Shown piece after piece: positions 8,970-18,414 of a stretch of 64,000 nt of DNA (the stretch's first letter is position 1; every line of letters begins with the position of its first letter). Source of the stretch: Parapedobacter luteus (GTDB lineage: Bacteria; Bacteroidota; Bacteroidia; Sphingobacteriales; Sphingobacteriaceae); assembly GCF_900168055.1 (NCBI RefSeq), contig NZ_FUYS01000002.1, positions 620,888 through 684,887 on the forward strand, written 5' to 3'. The translations under genes were made by a program, and so were the position numbers. A model generated the notes under the pieces. That model was not told the DNA's origin. It did no database searches and saw nothing but the letters and a program-made list of their open reading frames with translations.

Positions 8970-9908
8970 ATGCGCATCATATTTATGGGTACTCCGCAGT
9001 TTGCGGTAGCGTCCCTCGAAGCATTGCTTAATGCCGGAGAAGATGTCGTAGCGGTGGTAACGGCGCCGGATAAACCGGCAGGCCGGGGGCAAAAACTACA
9101 GCAATCTGCTGTGAAGCATTATGCCGAATCCCGCGGAATACCTGTTCTGCAGCCTTTAAAACTCAGGGATTTGAATTTTTTGGCTGCACTGCGCGAATTT
9201 AATGCCGACTTACAGGTTGTGGTGGCCTTCCGTATGTTACCTGAAGTGGTGTGGGCTATGCCCCCCTTAGGCACCATTAACCTGCATGCCTCCCTACTGC
9301 CCCAATACCGCGGGGCGGCGCCTATTAACCATGCGATTATTAACGGTGAGACCGAAAGCGGAGTCAGTACATTCCTTTTGCAACACGAAATTGACACCGG
9401 CCATATCCTGTTTCAAGAGAAAGTACGCATCGCACCGGATGACACCGCAGGAGACCTGCATGACAAATTGATGGTCATTGGTGCTGAATTGTTGACAAAA
9501 ACAGTCAGAGCCATCGCCGGTGGCAAAGCTAACGCCACGCCACAAAATACGCTGATTGCCGATACCGAGCTTAAACATGCCCCCAAGATTTTCAAGGAGG
9601 ATTGCGAAATAGATTGGAGGCGGCCGGTGGATGACGTGTATAACCTAATTAGGGGCCTTAGTCCGTATCCTGCAGCTTATACCTTTTTGGACGGAAAGGC
9701 ATTAAAAGTCTTCAAAGCAACGAAGGAAAAAACCGCAATAGCACATCCGCCTGGAACCTATGTTACCGATGGAACCTCATTCCTGAAATTTGCTTGTAAT
9801 GACGGCTATATCGCCATTCAGGAGCTCCAAATAGAAGGAAAGAAGAGAATGGACGTTGTGGATTTTTTACGGGGATATCGCCCTTCCTCTGTCACAATTA
9901 TCTCATAA
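8970..9908 (+). CDS. fmt: Methionyl-tRNA formyltransferase
   Basis: This 312-residue enzyme formylates initiator Met-tRNA using 10-formyltetrahydrofolate. The start MRIIFMGTPQFA is diagnostic. The folate-binding and catalytic region NLHASLLPQYRGAAPI (about 104-118) holds the conserved Asn and His, and the catalytic Asp follows in HEIDTGHIL near 144. A C-terminal tRNA-binding OB-like domain covers roughly 210-312. Length and order match the family. It is a single-gene unit: a divergent promoter precedes it and a strong hairpin follows the stop by about 70 bases. The def gene, often its neighbour elsewhere, is not here. Confidence 0.97.
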   Translation: MRIIFMGTPQFAVASLEALLNAGEDVVAVVTAPDKPAGRGQKLQQSAVKHYAESRGIPVLQPLKLRDLNFLAALREFNADLQVVVAFRMLPEVVWAMPPLGTINLHASLLPQYRGAAPINHAIINGETESGVSTFLLQHEIDTGHILFQEKVRIAPDDTAGDLHDKLMVIGAELLTKTVRAIAGGKANATPQNTLIADTELKHAPKIFKEDCEIDWRRPVDDVYNLIRGLSPYPAAYTFLDGKALKVFKATKEKTAIAHPPGTYVTDGTSFLKFACNDGYIAIQELQIEGKKRMDVVDFLRGYRPSSVTIIS

Positions 9909-9979
9909 TTGAGGTGTGATCTGTACCCTCAAACACACAATCAAATACTTAAATTTCAGAAAACCAATATTTTATGTGA

Positions 9980-10030
9980 AAACAAATGGATGTCTGCACA
10001 AGCTGACATCCATTTGTTTGGAACACTTTT
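9980..10030 (+). terminator. Hairpin terminator after fmt
   Basis: A perfect 15-base stem (9980-9994 with 10005-10019) encloses a 10-base loop, and a T-rich stretch follows at 10027-10034. It lies 71 bases after the fmt stop. The rest of the 255-base gap before the sigma gene holds no gene I can support. Confidence 0.65.
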
Positions 10031-10163
10031 TGTTACTAAAATTACTGCAAGAAAATCCGATAATTTCCTCTAAATCAGACAACTTTTTCCAAAAAAATCA
10101 GTTTATATGATTAGAAAATCGTATTTTCGCAAACTTTTTAGAAAGGAAGGTACTTAATAGTTA

Positions 10164-11024
10164 ATGAGACAGCTCAAAATTACACAATCCATTACCAACC
10201 GTGAGTCCCAGTCGCTGGACAAGTACTTGCACGAAATTGGTAAAGTAGACTTGATTACAGCCGAGGAGGAGGTTATCCTCGCCCAAAAAATCAGGGAAGG
10301 TGACCAAGCGGCTCTGGAGCGACTGACAAAAACAAACTTGCGTTTTGTGGTCTCTGTGGCCAAGCAATACCAAAATCAGGGACTTACCCTTGGAGACTTA
10401 ATTAACGAGGGCAATCTCGGCCTGATTAAAGCGGCTAAACGCTTTGATGAGACTAAGGGATTCAAATTCATCTCGTATGCTGTATGGTGGATTAGACAAT
10501 CTATTTTACAGGCTATTGCCGAGCAGTCGCGTATTGTGCGTTTGCCTTTGAATCAGGTGGGGTCGCTAAGCAAGATAAGCAAAGCATTCTCCAAATTGGA
10601 GCAGGAATATGAACGCGAACCGTCACCTGAAGAATTGGCAGATATTTTGGAAACTACGGTAGACAAAGTGTCGGATACACTGAGCAATTCCGGACGTCAT
10701 GTATCCATGGATGCTCCGTTTGTTCAGGGCGAGGAAAATACCTTACTCGACGTATTGGAAAACACCGACCCGGATACGGACAGTACGCTGATTGACGAAT
10801 CGCTCTCTGAGGAAATCAAGCGATCGCTGGCCACCCTGACCGAACGGGAACGTGAGATCATTGTCCTGTTTTTTGGCCTCGGTTCCAATCACCAGCTTTC
10901 ATTGGAAGAAATTGGTGAGAAATTTAACCTGACACGCGAACGTGTACGCCAGATCAAAGACAAAGCATTGCAACGGCTCCGCCATACCTCCCGTAGCCGG
11001 ATTCTAAAATCCTACTTAGGTTAA
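10164..11024 (+). CDS. rpoD: Primary RNA polymerase sigma factor (RpoD/SigA type)
   Basis: The 286-residue protein is the short Bacteroidota primary sigma-70, which lacks the long region 1.1 of E. coli RpoD. Region 1.2 is at the start ([16 protein letters not shown]). Region 2 includes [20 protein letters not shown] and the -10-recognition segment [16 protein letters not shown]. Region 3 follows, and region 4.2 ends in the helix-turn-helix [17 protein letters not shown]. Sigma factors of this type recognise the TTTG/TAnnTTTG promoters seen across this window. It is monocistronic, closed by a strong terminator. A same-length paralog is encoded at 36966-37826. Confidence 0.95.
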   Translation: MRQLKITQSITNRESQSLDKYLHEIGKVDLITAEEEVILAQKIREGDQAALERLTKTNLRFVVSVAKQYQNQGLTLGDLINEGNLGLIKAAKRFDETKGFKFISYAVWWIRQSILQAIAEQSRIVRLPLNQVGSLSKISKAFSKLEQEYEREPSPEELADILETTVDKVSDTLSNSGRHVSMDAPFVQGEENTLLDVLENTDPDTDSTLIDESLSEEIKRSLATLTEREREIIVLFFGLGSNHQLSLEEIGEKFNLTRERVRQIKDKALQRLRHTSRSRILKSYLG

Positions 11025-11051
11025 CTTGATTTTTATCAATTGCCGCATAAG

Positions 11052-11087
11052 GAAGCGCGTCTTGAACTCAGGACGCGCTTCTTTTTT
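11052..11087 (+). terminator. Rho-independent terminator of the primary sigma gene
   Basis: A 10-base perfect GC-rich stem, GAAGCGCGTC (11052-11061) with GACGCGCTTC (11072-11081), has a 10-base loop and is followed by six T (11082-11087). Confidence 0.9.
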
Positions 11088-11100
11088 GAAGTATTCCGGG

Positions 11101-13941
11101 TCATTGCGCTTCCGGCATCAGCACAAACTTAAATAAGTGGTCCTCCACGAGATACTTGTTGGCTACGGCCTTCACACTTTCTACCGTCACCTTACGAAGC
11201 TCATCCAGGTACTTCAAAATATACGCCGGATCTTCGCCGTTTTGATACGAACCGGACAAGTGACCTAACCAAAAGCCGTTTTCCCGCAACTGTACCTCCA
11301 GCACACGTCGCTGTTCGCTGACAAATTTATCAATATCCGTCTGTGTTGGACCCGATTGTTTAATAGTGTTAATTTCATTCATGGCAGAAGTCATCAGTGG
11401 TTCTACCATATCCGGATTAGTACCGTAACCTATGCCGAATGAATATCGATAACGGGGGGATTTGGCGTAGGAGGCATTGACAGAAACACCATAAACGCCG
11501 CTTTCGGCTTCCCGGAGTCGCTCGGTCAGCTTGATGTTGAGGATACTTTCCAAAGCGTCCATCTGCAAGTTCTCGTCCTCCGAATAGTCGTAATTCCCGA
11601 AATAATACAACCTTACACTCGACTTCGGCTCTTTACCCCGGTATACGGTACGTTGTAAGCCTTTTTCCGGTGGGTAGATGCCTAAATCAGGAGCTTCCTC
11701 TTTTCTGTTCATGGCCGGCAACCCACCCAGGTATTGTAATACCAAAGGTACGATTTCATCTTCGGTAAAGCTCCCCACAACAGTGACTGTGAAGTCCGAA
11801 GCATCGGCAAAACGCTCTTTATAAATTTCATAGGCCCTTTCGGGATTAATCAGATCGACCTGCTCAACGGTCATGCTGGTCCGTCGGATATTATTATTGT
11901 ATAAAACAGCGTTTATCGTATCGGCAAATACCGCATCCGGATCATCCAGCCGATTGGCCAGCGACGCCTTGATGCGCTGCATATAACCTTGGAATACGTC
12001 GATGTCCAGCCGGGGTACAGTGAAATAGGCATAAATTAGCTCAAAGGCCGTATGCAGGTCCTTTTTTCCACTTGAAGCATTGAACCCTTCATAACGTTCG
12101 GCGATATATGGTCTTACGGACACTTTCTTGCCGCTAAGGAACTTCATTAGCTGGGTGGCATCATACGGTCCGAGACCGCTTCCCCCTACTATGGTAGCGG
12201 CATAGGTCGCCGAGAGGAAGTCCTTTTCATTATACAAGGCCGTCCCGCCGGGACTGAAAGCAGCGAAATGAATTTCGTCATTTTTAAAATCCGTGGGTTT
12301 CAGCACAACGGTTATACCGTTGCTCAACGTAAGCTCAACCATACCCAAGTCAGGCCGGTCCACCCGTTTAATCACCGTTCCGCCCTGTGGTTGCTGTTCC
12401 AGCAAGGGTTCATCCTGCACATTGTCGTCATACGGCGCAATATCCTTAGCTTTTAGCGTATTAAACCAGCTATCTACCGCTTTCTCATCGGGCAGACTGT
12501 CTTTGTCTTTATCCGGCGCCATAATAAGCACGTCGCGGTTGTGGTCTACATAATATTGCCTGCCTATCCGGTTCACCTCATCCAACATGATGGTACCAAT
12601 AAGTTGCTTGCTTAATTGGTAGCGGTATTCATTGCTCAATACGTTCTCGCCTTCAAGGAAATGATTGAGATAGCTGTCTACATAGCTTTCGGATTTACGT
12701 TTATCTCGTTCAGCATAAGCCGATTCAATACTGGCCACGAAATTACTTTTTGCCCGTTCCAATTCAGTAGCGGTGAATCCATGCCGCTTGATACGCTCAA
12801 ACTCGGTGACCACCGCCTCAAAACCCAGTTTAACTTCGCCCGGTTTGGAGGCGACATACATTGTAAAGGCATCCAACCCACGCAGGAACCCACCTATGCT
12901 GCCCCCTCCCTGTATGAATGGCGGGTCGGCCTGTCTGGTGAGCTCTGCAAAACGTGCACTTGTCATCTGATTGAAAAGGGATTTGGTGAGTTGGGTCCGG
13001 TAGTCGTTCACCGTTTTCACTTTGGTTTCGGGGTGCTTGACAATAATTTGCACTACGGTTTGCGTCATTTCAGGGTCCGTCACGGCCATGAATTGGTTTT
13101 CTCCCCGAAGTGGAATACTGTACTCGCTACGCTCAGGGGCATCCGCTGGATTTTTAAGATCGCTAAACAACGTCTTGATTTGAGCTTCGATGACTGCTAC
13201 ATCGATATCACCTACGATGATCAACGCTTGCAGTTCGGGCCGGTACCACTTCCGATGAAAAGCACGCAACGTTTCGTGATCAAACCCCTCGATAATTTCT
13301 TTTGTCCCTATAGGTAGACGTTCGGCATAACGCGAGTGGTTAAGAATCATCGGAAAATACTGGTCGCGCATGCGCTGCTGTGCTCCCCGGTCACCCAGCA
13401 TTTCATTAAGCACCACACCACGTTCCTTGTCTATCTCTTCCCCATCCAGCAGGGCATCCTGTGCCCAGTCGCGCATCACCTGTAATCCGTTTTTAAGTAG
13501 CTCTGGGTCATCCGAAGGAATGGGCAATTGATAAACCGTTTCGTCGAACGAGGTATAGGCATTCAGATCCGACCCGAAGCGCACGCCCGCCCGTTGCAGG
13601 TAATCTATCAATTCATTTTTTGGAAAATGCCTGGTTCCGTTGAATTGCATATGCTCCAGGAAATGCGCTAACCCCCGCTCGTTCTCATTTTCGACTATCG
13701 ATCCGACCCTGGTAGCGAGATACATGACAACGCGATCCTTGGGCTCTTCGTTATGGCGTATATAATATACCAGGCCATTGGGAAGTTCCCCTCGTATGAC
13801 ACCGGTGTCCATAGGAAGCGTATCCGTCAGCCGCAGACTGTCCGATGGCGAAAATTGGCATGTGCCCAATGCGGTAGCCTGTGAAAGCGACAAAAGCAAT
13901 GACACCGTCACAGCACAGGTAAATCGTTGGTAAAAAGACAT
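11101..13941 (-). CDS. M16-family zinc peptidase (two-module insulinase/PqqL type), exported
   Basis: The 946-residue protein starts with a signal peptide (FTCAVTVSLLLSLSQATALG) and should act in the periplasm. The first half is the active M16 module, with the inverted zinc motif HFLEH near residue 91 and the following conserved NGTRHF. The second half repeats the fold without the zinc motif, as is usual for the inactive partner module in full-length M16 proteins such as E. coli PqqL. It probably degrades peptides held in its closed chamber. It converges with the sigma gene and has its own upstream -7 element TACATTTG. The natural substrate is not indicated by the neighbours. Confidence 0.9.
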   Translation of the reverse strand: MSFYQRFTCAVTVSLLLSLSQATALGTCQFSPSDSLRLTDTLPMDTGVIRGELPNGLVYYIRHNEEPKDRVVMYLATRVGSIVENENERGLAHFLEHMQFNGTRHFPKNELIDYLQRAGVRFGSDLNAYTSFDETVYQLPIPSDDPELLKNGLQVMRDWAQDALLDGEEIDKERGVVLNEMLGDRGAQQRMRDQYFPMILNHSRYAERLPIGTKEIIEGFDHETLRAFHRKWYRPELQALIIVGDIDVAVIEAQIKTLFSDLKNPADAPERSEYSIPLRGENQFMAVTDPEMTQTVVQIIVKHPETKVKTVNDYRTQLTKSLFNQMTSARFAELTRQADPPFIQGGGSIGGFLRGLDAFTMYVASKPGEVKLGFEAVVTEFERIKRHGFTATELERAKSNFVASIESAYAERDKRKSESYVDSYLNHFLEGENVLSNEYRYQLSKQLIGTIMLDEVNRIGRQYYVDHNRDVLIMAPDKDKDSLPDEKAVDSWFNTLKAKDIAPYDDNVQDEPLLEQQPQGGTVIKRVDRPDLGMVELTLSNGITVVLKPTDFKNDEIHFAAFSPGGTALYNEKDFLSATYAATIVGGSGLGPYDATQLMKFLSGKKVSVRPYIAERYEGFNASSGKKDLHTAFELIYAYFTVPRLDIDVFQGYMQRIKASLANRLDDPDAVFADTINAVLYNNNIRRTSMTVEQVDLINPERAYEIYKERFADASDFTVTVVGSFTEDEIVPLVLQYLGGLPAMNRKEEAPDLGIYPPEKGLQRTVYRGKEPKSSVRLYYFGNYDYSEDENLQMDALESILNIKLTERLREAESGVYGVSVNASYAKSPRYRYSFGIGYGTNPDMVEPLMTSAMNEINTIKQSGPTQTDIDKFVSEQRRVLEVQLRENGFWLGHLSGSYQNGEDPAYILKYLDELRKVTVESVKAVANKYLVEDHLFKFVLMPEAQ

Positions 13942-13998
13942 ATATAAAAAACTTTAATGTCAATGACGTTAAGCTGTGTTTTGATACAGCATCGATGC

Positions 13999-14006
13999 CA
14001 AATGTA
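13999..14006 (-). promoter_or_regulatory. -7 element upstream of the M16 peptidase
   Basis: The minus strand reads TACATTTG, matching TAnnTTTG, 57 bases before the ATG. No well-placed -33 element is seen. Confidence 0.4.
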
Positions 14007-14149
14007 ACATTAATTCAATTGTTATTTGTTAATTGGTGCTAACATCAAGCCTCTACTGTTCATAAAACCTTAAAGTATAAACTTTTTCCATCATTATGTA
14101 AACCTTATCCTGCTTCGCGTGCCGATATTTGTTTACATCAATAAATAGC

Positions 14150-16573
14150 ATGGAAAACTCAAAAAACACCATATATTTACCACTGGAAGACGTCAGCAGT
14201 GAGCACTGCGCGATGATTGTAGACAATGGTCTGGCCGAATTGCCAAATATCGACCGCCATCACGTGGAGTTGAACAATAAGCGCGCGGTCATCGTTGCCG
14301 ACAACGTCGCGCCCTTGATACCGCAAGCCGTGAAGAAAATCCGGGATCTTGGTTACGGCGTCCCGTCAACGAAAAAGACATTTCCCGTGCTTAATCTATC
14401 CTGTGCTTCTTGTGCCAACAGTACGGAGACCATCCTTGCTGCGCAGCCCGGCGTGATTACCGCTTCGGTAAACTATGCCAACGCCACCGCGCAAGTAGAA
14501 TACATTCCCGGCGTCACAAATGAGCAGCAGTTGAAAGCGGCCGTGCAGTCCGCTGGCTATGATTTGGTGGTGGAAGAAACGGAGGAAGTCGTTGATACGC
14601 TGGAGATGCTGCGGCTGTCCCATTTCAAATCGCTGAAAAAGCGCACAGTCAGTGCTGTCATATTGGCCATTCCCTTGGCTATTATCGGTATGACACCGGT
14701 GCTGATGAATCAAGGATGGGCAACTTATGTAATGTGGCTGCTGGCTACGCCCATCGTTTTTATTTTTGGAAGGCAGTTTTTCGTCGGAGCCTACAGACAG
14801 GCCAAGCACCGATCCGCCAACATGGACACATTGGTGGCACTAAGCACAGGGGTAGCCTACCTATTCAGTGTGTTTAACATGTTGTTTCCCGATTTCTGGC
14901 ACAGCCGCGGGCTGCATGCGCATACGTATTATGAAACAGCGGGAGTGGTCATTACCTTTATCCTGCTTGGCAAACTGTTGGAAGATCGGGCAAAGGGAAA
15001 CACGTCATCAGCTATTAAGAAATTAATGGGGCTGCAGCCCAAAATGGTAACGGTCGTGCACCACAGCGGTCATCAAATGGAAGTCCCCCTCGCTACAGTG
15101 AAGGTCGGCGACATCCTTTTGGTGAAACCCGGCGAAAAAATTGCTGTAGACGGCACCGTGATCTCCGGCTACTCTTATGTGGATGAAAGCATGATTAGTG
15201 GCGAGCCGGTTCCGGTGGCCAAACAAGCCGGATCCATCGTCTTTGCCGGCACCATCAATCAAAAAGGAAGCTTCCAGTTTCAAACCGAAAAGGTAGGTAG
15301 TGAAACACTCCTTGGCCAAATTATTAAGTTGGTACAGGACGCGCAGGGCAGTAAAGCTCCCGTACAAAAGCTGGTCGACCAGATAGCAGGTATATTCGTC
15401 CCTATTGTGATTGGCATCGCTGTCCTGAGCTTTGGCTTATGGATGATACTCGACGGTCAACAGGGTTTCACACATGGTCTTTTGGCATTGGTCACCGTGT
15501 TGGTTATTGCATGTCCATGTGCGCTGGGCTTGGCTACCCCTACTGCCATTATGGTGGGCATGGGTAAGGGAGCGGAACAAGGCATCTTAATCAAGGATGC
15601 CGAAAGCCTTGAGCAGGCCAAAAAGCTTGATGCCATCATACTGGATAAGACCGGTACCATCACCGAGGGCAAACCAGAGGTGATAGCGCAGCAATGGTTT
15701 GTGCAAGAAACAGATGAACTGCGCAATATTCTGTACAGCATCGAGAAGTCATCGGAGCACCCTTTAGCTGATGCTGTGGTTGCCGCTTTTCATGAGCAGG
15801 CGGTATTTCTGAATGGTTTAGGGATAACGAACATGCCAGGGCAAGGGGTATATGGCACTTACGCGGGAAAAACATATTCGATCGGTAATATAGGGCTGCT
15901 GCAACGGAGCGAAATCATCGTCGGCCCGGAGGCCGAGCCGTGGATAAACAAACAGTTGGAACTCGCCCATACCGTCATTTATTTTGCCGATAATACCATG
16001 TTACTCGCGGCGATTGCCATTGCCGACAGCATAAAAACCACCTCCAGCGAAGCTGTCCGCAGCCTGCAAGCGGCAGATATCGACGTTTATATGCTGACTG
16101 GCGACAATGAACGAACCGCACAAGCGGTAGCTCGGCAAATCGGCATCGCCAATTACCGGGCAAACGTATTGCCTGCAGAAAAGGCTGATTTCGTTAAGGA
16201 GCTGCAAAACCAGGGCAAAGTAGTGGGGATGGTAGGCGACGGCATCAACGACAGCAATGCCCTGGCACAAGCCGATGTAAGCATTGCTATGGGTAAAGGA
16301 AGTGATATCGCCATGGATGTAGCCAAGATGACTATCATATCCAACGATCTCACTAAGATATCGCAAGCTATTCAGCTTTCGCGAAAAACGGTACGGACGA
16401 TCAAACAAAACCTCTTTTGGGCGTTTATTTATAATGTCATCGGTATTCCCATTGCTGCAGGGATCCTCTATCCTATCAATGGTTTTTTGCTGGATCCGAT
16501 GATTGCCGGGGCTGCCATGGCACTCAGCAGTGTCAGCGTGGTGAGCAATAGCCTGCGGCTGAAATGGAGTTAA
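14150..16573 (+). CDS. copA: Copper-exporting P1B-type ATPase
   Basis: The 807-residue protein pumps Cu+ out of the cytoplasm. An ATG at 14150 is chosen over a TTG 21 bases upstream. The N-terminus holds two HMA-like segments. The second has the metal motif CASCAN near residue 82, while the first keeps only a single Cys (SSEHC) and looks degenerate. The membrane metal site CPCALGLATPT marks the Cu+ subgroup. Further motifs are TGE (ISGEPVP), the phosphorylated Asp in DKTGTITEG, SSEHPLADA, and MVGDGINDSNAL. A gene for a small CxxC protein follows 18 bases later, so the two are co-transcribed. Confidence 0.95.
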   Translation: MENSKNTIYLPLEDVSSEHCAMIVDNGLAELPNIDRHHVELNNKRAVIVADNVAPLIPQAVKKIRDLGYGVPSTKKTFPVLNLSCASCANSTETILAAQPGVITASVNYANATAQVEYIPGVTNEQQLKAAVQSAGYDLVVEETEEVVDTLEMLRLSHFKSLKKRTVSAVILAIPLAIIGMTPVLMNQGWATYVMWLLATPIVFIFGRQFFVGAYRQAKHRSANMDTLVALSTGVAYLFSVFNMLFPDFWHSRGLHAHTYYETAGVVITFILLGKLLEDRAKGNTSSAIKKLMGLQPKMVTVVHHSGHQMEVPLATVKVGDILLVKPGEKIAVDGTVISGYSYVDESMISGEPVPVAKQAGSIVFAGTINQKGSFQFQTEKVGSETLLGQIIKLVQDAQGSKAPVQKLVDQIAGIFVPIVIGIAVLSFGLWMILDGQQGFTHGLLALVTVLVIACPCALGLATPTAIMVGMGKGAEQGILIKDAESLEQAKKLDAIILDKTGTITEGKPEVIAQQWFVQETDELRNILYSIEKSSEHPLADAVVAAFHEQAVFLNGLGITNMPGQGVYGTYAGKTYSIGNIGLLQRSEIIVGPEAEPWINKQLELAHTVIYFADNTMLLAAIAIADSIKTTSSEAVRSLQAADIDVYMLTGDNERTAQAVARQIGIANYRANVLPAEKADFVKELQNQGKVVGMVGDGINDSNALAQADVSIAMGKGSDIAMDVAKMTIISNDLTKISQAIQLSRKTVRTIKQNLFWAFIYNVIGIPIAAGILYPINGFLLDPMIAGAAMALSSVSVVSNSLRLKWS

Positions 16574-16591
16574 CACAAAAAAACACATATC

Positions 16592-16810
16592 ATGAACGAA
16601 CAACTCAAATTCAAGACAACTATCCACTGCGGAGGCTGCGTGGCGGCCGTGACCCCATCCCTTAATCAAGCTGTTGGTGAAGGAAAATGGCAAGTAGACA
16701 TCAACAATCCTGATAAGGTATTGACTGTAGCTGCGGATACGGCAACGGAAGAAGTGATTATTGCGGCAGTCGGCAAAGCAGGATTCAAGGCGGAGCCACT
16801 GACCGCTTAA
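16592..16810 (+). CDS. Small heavy-metal-associated (HMA) protein, copper-chaperone-like
   Basis: The 72-residue protein is a single ferredoxin-like HMA domain with the metal site HCGGC near residue 12-16, where most chaperones have MxCxxC. It is likely to carry Cu+ to or from the ATPase encoded just upstream. The final segment KAGFKAEPL is typical of the domain end. The start ATG is preceded by an A-rich stretch but no strong ribosome-binding site, as is common in Bacteroidota. Confidence 0.85.
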   Translation: MNEQLKFKTTIHCGGCVAAVTPSLNQAVGEGKWQVDINNPDKVLTVAADTATEEVIIAAVGKAGFKAEPLTA

Positions 16811-16823
16811 TTCATTGACCATC

Positions 16824-16922
16824 ATGAAAACGGGATTATTCCTTGCGTTGCTCTGCTGCTGGGCTTCGCTGTTGCATTATACGGAGAAGCCGGCAGGCGG
16901 TGGATTGACGTTTACATATTAA
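16824..16922 (+). CDS. Possible 32-residue membrane peptide
   Basis: An ATG 13 bases after the HMA gene opens a 32-codon frame starting MKTGLFLALLCCWASLLHY, a basic N-terminus followed by one hydrophobic segment, ending in TAA. Position and composition suit a short membrane peptide of the copper operon. It is too short to be sure and could be chance; the promoter of the next gene overlaps its end. Confidence 0.3.
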   Translation: MKTGLFLALLCCWASLLHYTEKPAGGGLTFTY

Positions 16923-16935
16923 AAACCTACCTTTG
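16905..16935 (+). promoter_or_regulatory. Promoter of the HAD phosphatase gene, probably leaderless
   Basis: TTG (16905-16907), a 20-base spacer and TACCTTTG (16928-16935) match the -33/-7 consensus. Only four bases separate the -7 element from the ATG at 16940, so transcription should begin at or next to the start codon. Confidence 0.65.
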
Positions 16936-16939
16936 CGGC

Positions 16940-17608
16940 ATGGATAATTATGCGGTCATTTTTGACATGGATGGGGTTATTGCCCATACCAATCCTTACC
17001 ACACGGAGGCATTCAAGCAATTTTTTGACAAATATCGTGTTCCTTACACTGAGCAGGAATTTGAAGATCATATGTATGGCAAGCACAACAGCTATATCAT
17101 GAACTACTTCTTCAAGCGTGTCATTGAAGGTGACGAATTTATCCGCTTGGAACAAGAAAAAGAAGGGCTTTTCCGTGAAATTTACAAGACTCAGGTCAAA
17201 CCTATCGATGGATTCCTAACGTTCCTTGCAGCACTTAAGGCCGAAGGCTTCCGTACAGGTGTAGCCACATCGGCTCCTCGGGCCAACCTCGATTTGATTA
17301 TGGACGGATTGGGCTTCGAATCCCAAATGGAATCAATATTAGCGAGTGAGGATGTCACGGCACACAAACCCGATCCTGAGATCTATTTGAAATCTGCCAG
17401 CAACCTTGGCGTATCGCCGGCAAACTGCGTCATTTTCGAGGATTCCTTTTCCGGCGTATCCGCGGCCATCAATGCCGGTGCCAATGTGGTTGGAGTGCTC
17501 ACTTCGCATACGAAGGAACAACTTCCCCCCTGCCGGTATTATATCAGCGATTATCACGATATCAGCATCGATCACATCAAGCAACTGCTGACCCCCCGCC
17601 ATGCCTGA
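16940..17608 (+). CDS. HAD-superfamily phosphatase / beta-phosphoglucomutase-like
   Basis: The 222-residue protein has the four HAD motifs. Motif I is FDMDGV (D9 nucleophile, D11 acid-base), motif II the Ser/Thr in VATSAP, motif III the Lys in HKPDPEIY, and motif IV the acidic pair in VIFEDSFSGV. A helical cap lies between residues 15 and 80. This HAD-IA subgroup includes phosphoglycolate phosphatase and beta-phosphoglucomutase, and the actual substrate cannot be read from the sequence. Its stop overlaps the TauE gene start by 8 bases, so the two are translated together. Confidence 0.85.
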   Translation: MDNYAVIFDMDGVIAHTNPYHTEAFKQFFDKYRVPYTEQEFEDHMYGKHNSYIMNYFFKRVIEGDEFIRLEQEKEGLFREIYKTQVKPIDGFLTFLAALKAEGFRTGVATSAPRANLDLIMDGLGFESQMESILASEDVTAHKPDPEIYLKSASNLGVSPANCVIFEDSFSGVSAAINAGANVVGVLTSHTKEQLPPCRYYISDYHDISIDHIKQLLTPRHA

Positions 17609-18353
17609 TTTTTCCGGCCTGTTGCAAGGACCGGAATGGGTCGTTTTTTTTTGTTGCGCCCTGCTTATCGGCATGTCCAAGACAGGCCTACCTAATATCG
17701 GTACGCTCACAGTGCCGGTTTTCGCATTACTTTTTGGCGCCAAAAACTCGACCGGAGTCGTACTGCCGATGTTGTGCATGGCCGACTTATTGGCCGTCAT
17801 TTACTATCGCAAGAAATTCCATCGAGAATTGGTTTTCGGACCCATGCCCTGGGCACTACTGGGCTTGATGACCGCATTGGTGCTGGGGCATGTTGTCCCC
17901 GAATCGGGATTCCGGGTAATGATGGCTGGATGCATTCTGCTGGGAATCGGCACCATGTTCGCGTCCAGCCGCACGGAAAAGCTCGAACTCCTCACGACTT
18001 CACGGTGGTTCGCTCCTTTTATTGGACTTGCGCTTGGATTTTCCACGATGATTGGCAATGCCGCAGGCCCTATACTTACCGTCTACCTGCTTGCTATGCG
18101 CCTGCCGAAATTCGCCTTTGTCGCTACGGGCGCATGGTTCATCATGATATTGAACTACCTCAAAATCCCATTGCAGCTATTCGTCTGGGACAACATCACC
18201 ACCGCCGGCTTTTTGCTTGATTTGACTGCATTACCCTTCATTGTTTTGGGCGGCTTCATCGGTATCCAAATGGTCAAGGTAATACCTGAACAGCAATTTA
18301 AGCGACTCATGATCTGCTTGACGGTAATAGCTACGCTTATTTTATTGATTTAA
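17601..18353 (+). CDS. TauE/SafE-family membrane transporter
   Basis: The 250-residue protein has about eight hydrophobic segments and the family's repeated glycine-rich motifs (GMSKTGLPNIGTLTVP near 27, MIGNAAGPILTVYLLAMRL near 150). TauE/SafE proteins export sulfite, sulfoacetate or related small anions across the inner membrane. Here the gene is fused by overlap to the HAD phosphatase gene, and no sulfur gene is adjacent, so the substrate is open. A second family member lies in the molybdenum-cofactor run at 42122. Confidence 0.82.
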   Translation: MPDFSGLLQGPEWVVFFCCALLIGMSKTGLPNIGTLTVPVFALLFGAKNSTGVVLPMLCMADLLAVIYYRKKFHRELVFGPMPWALLGLMTALVLGHVVPESGFRVMMAGCILLGIGTMFASSRTEKLELLTTSRWFAPFIGLALGFSTMIGNAAGPILTVYLLAMRLPKFAFVATGAWFIMILNYLKIPLQLFVWDNITTAGFLLDLTALPFIVLGGFIGIQMVKVIPEQQFKRLMICLTVIATLILLI

Positions 18354-18364
18354 GGCGACTGCCC

Positions 18365-18395
18365 TTTGACCGCTTATTAATTTTTCCTATTATTG
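18365..18395 (+). promoter_or_regulatory. Promoter of the 5-oxoprolinase operon
   Basis: TTTG (18365-18368), 19 bases, then TATTATTG (18388-18395), which differs at one base from TAnnTTTG. The ATG follows 20 bases later. Confidence 0.5.
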
Positions 18396-18414
18396 ATTAA
18401 TTTATCAGGAACGG

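Noticed and set aside
9916-10110. A 64-residue plus-strand frame after fmt
   Set aside because: It runs through the fmt hairpin terminator and is made of AT-rich low-complexity codons.
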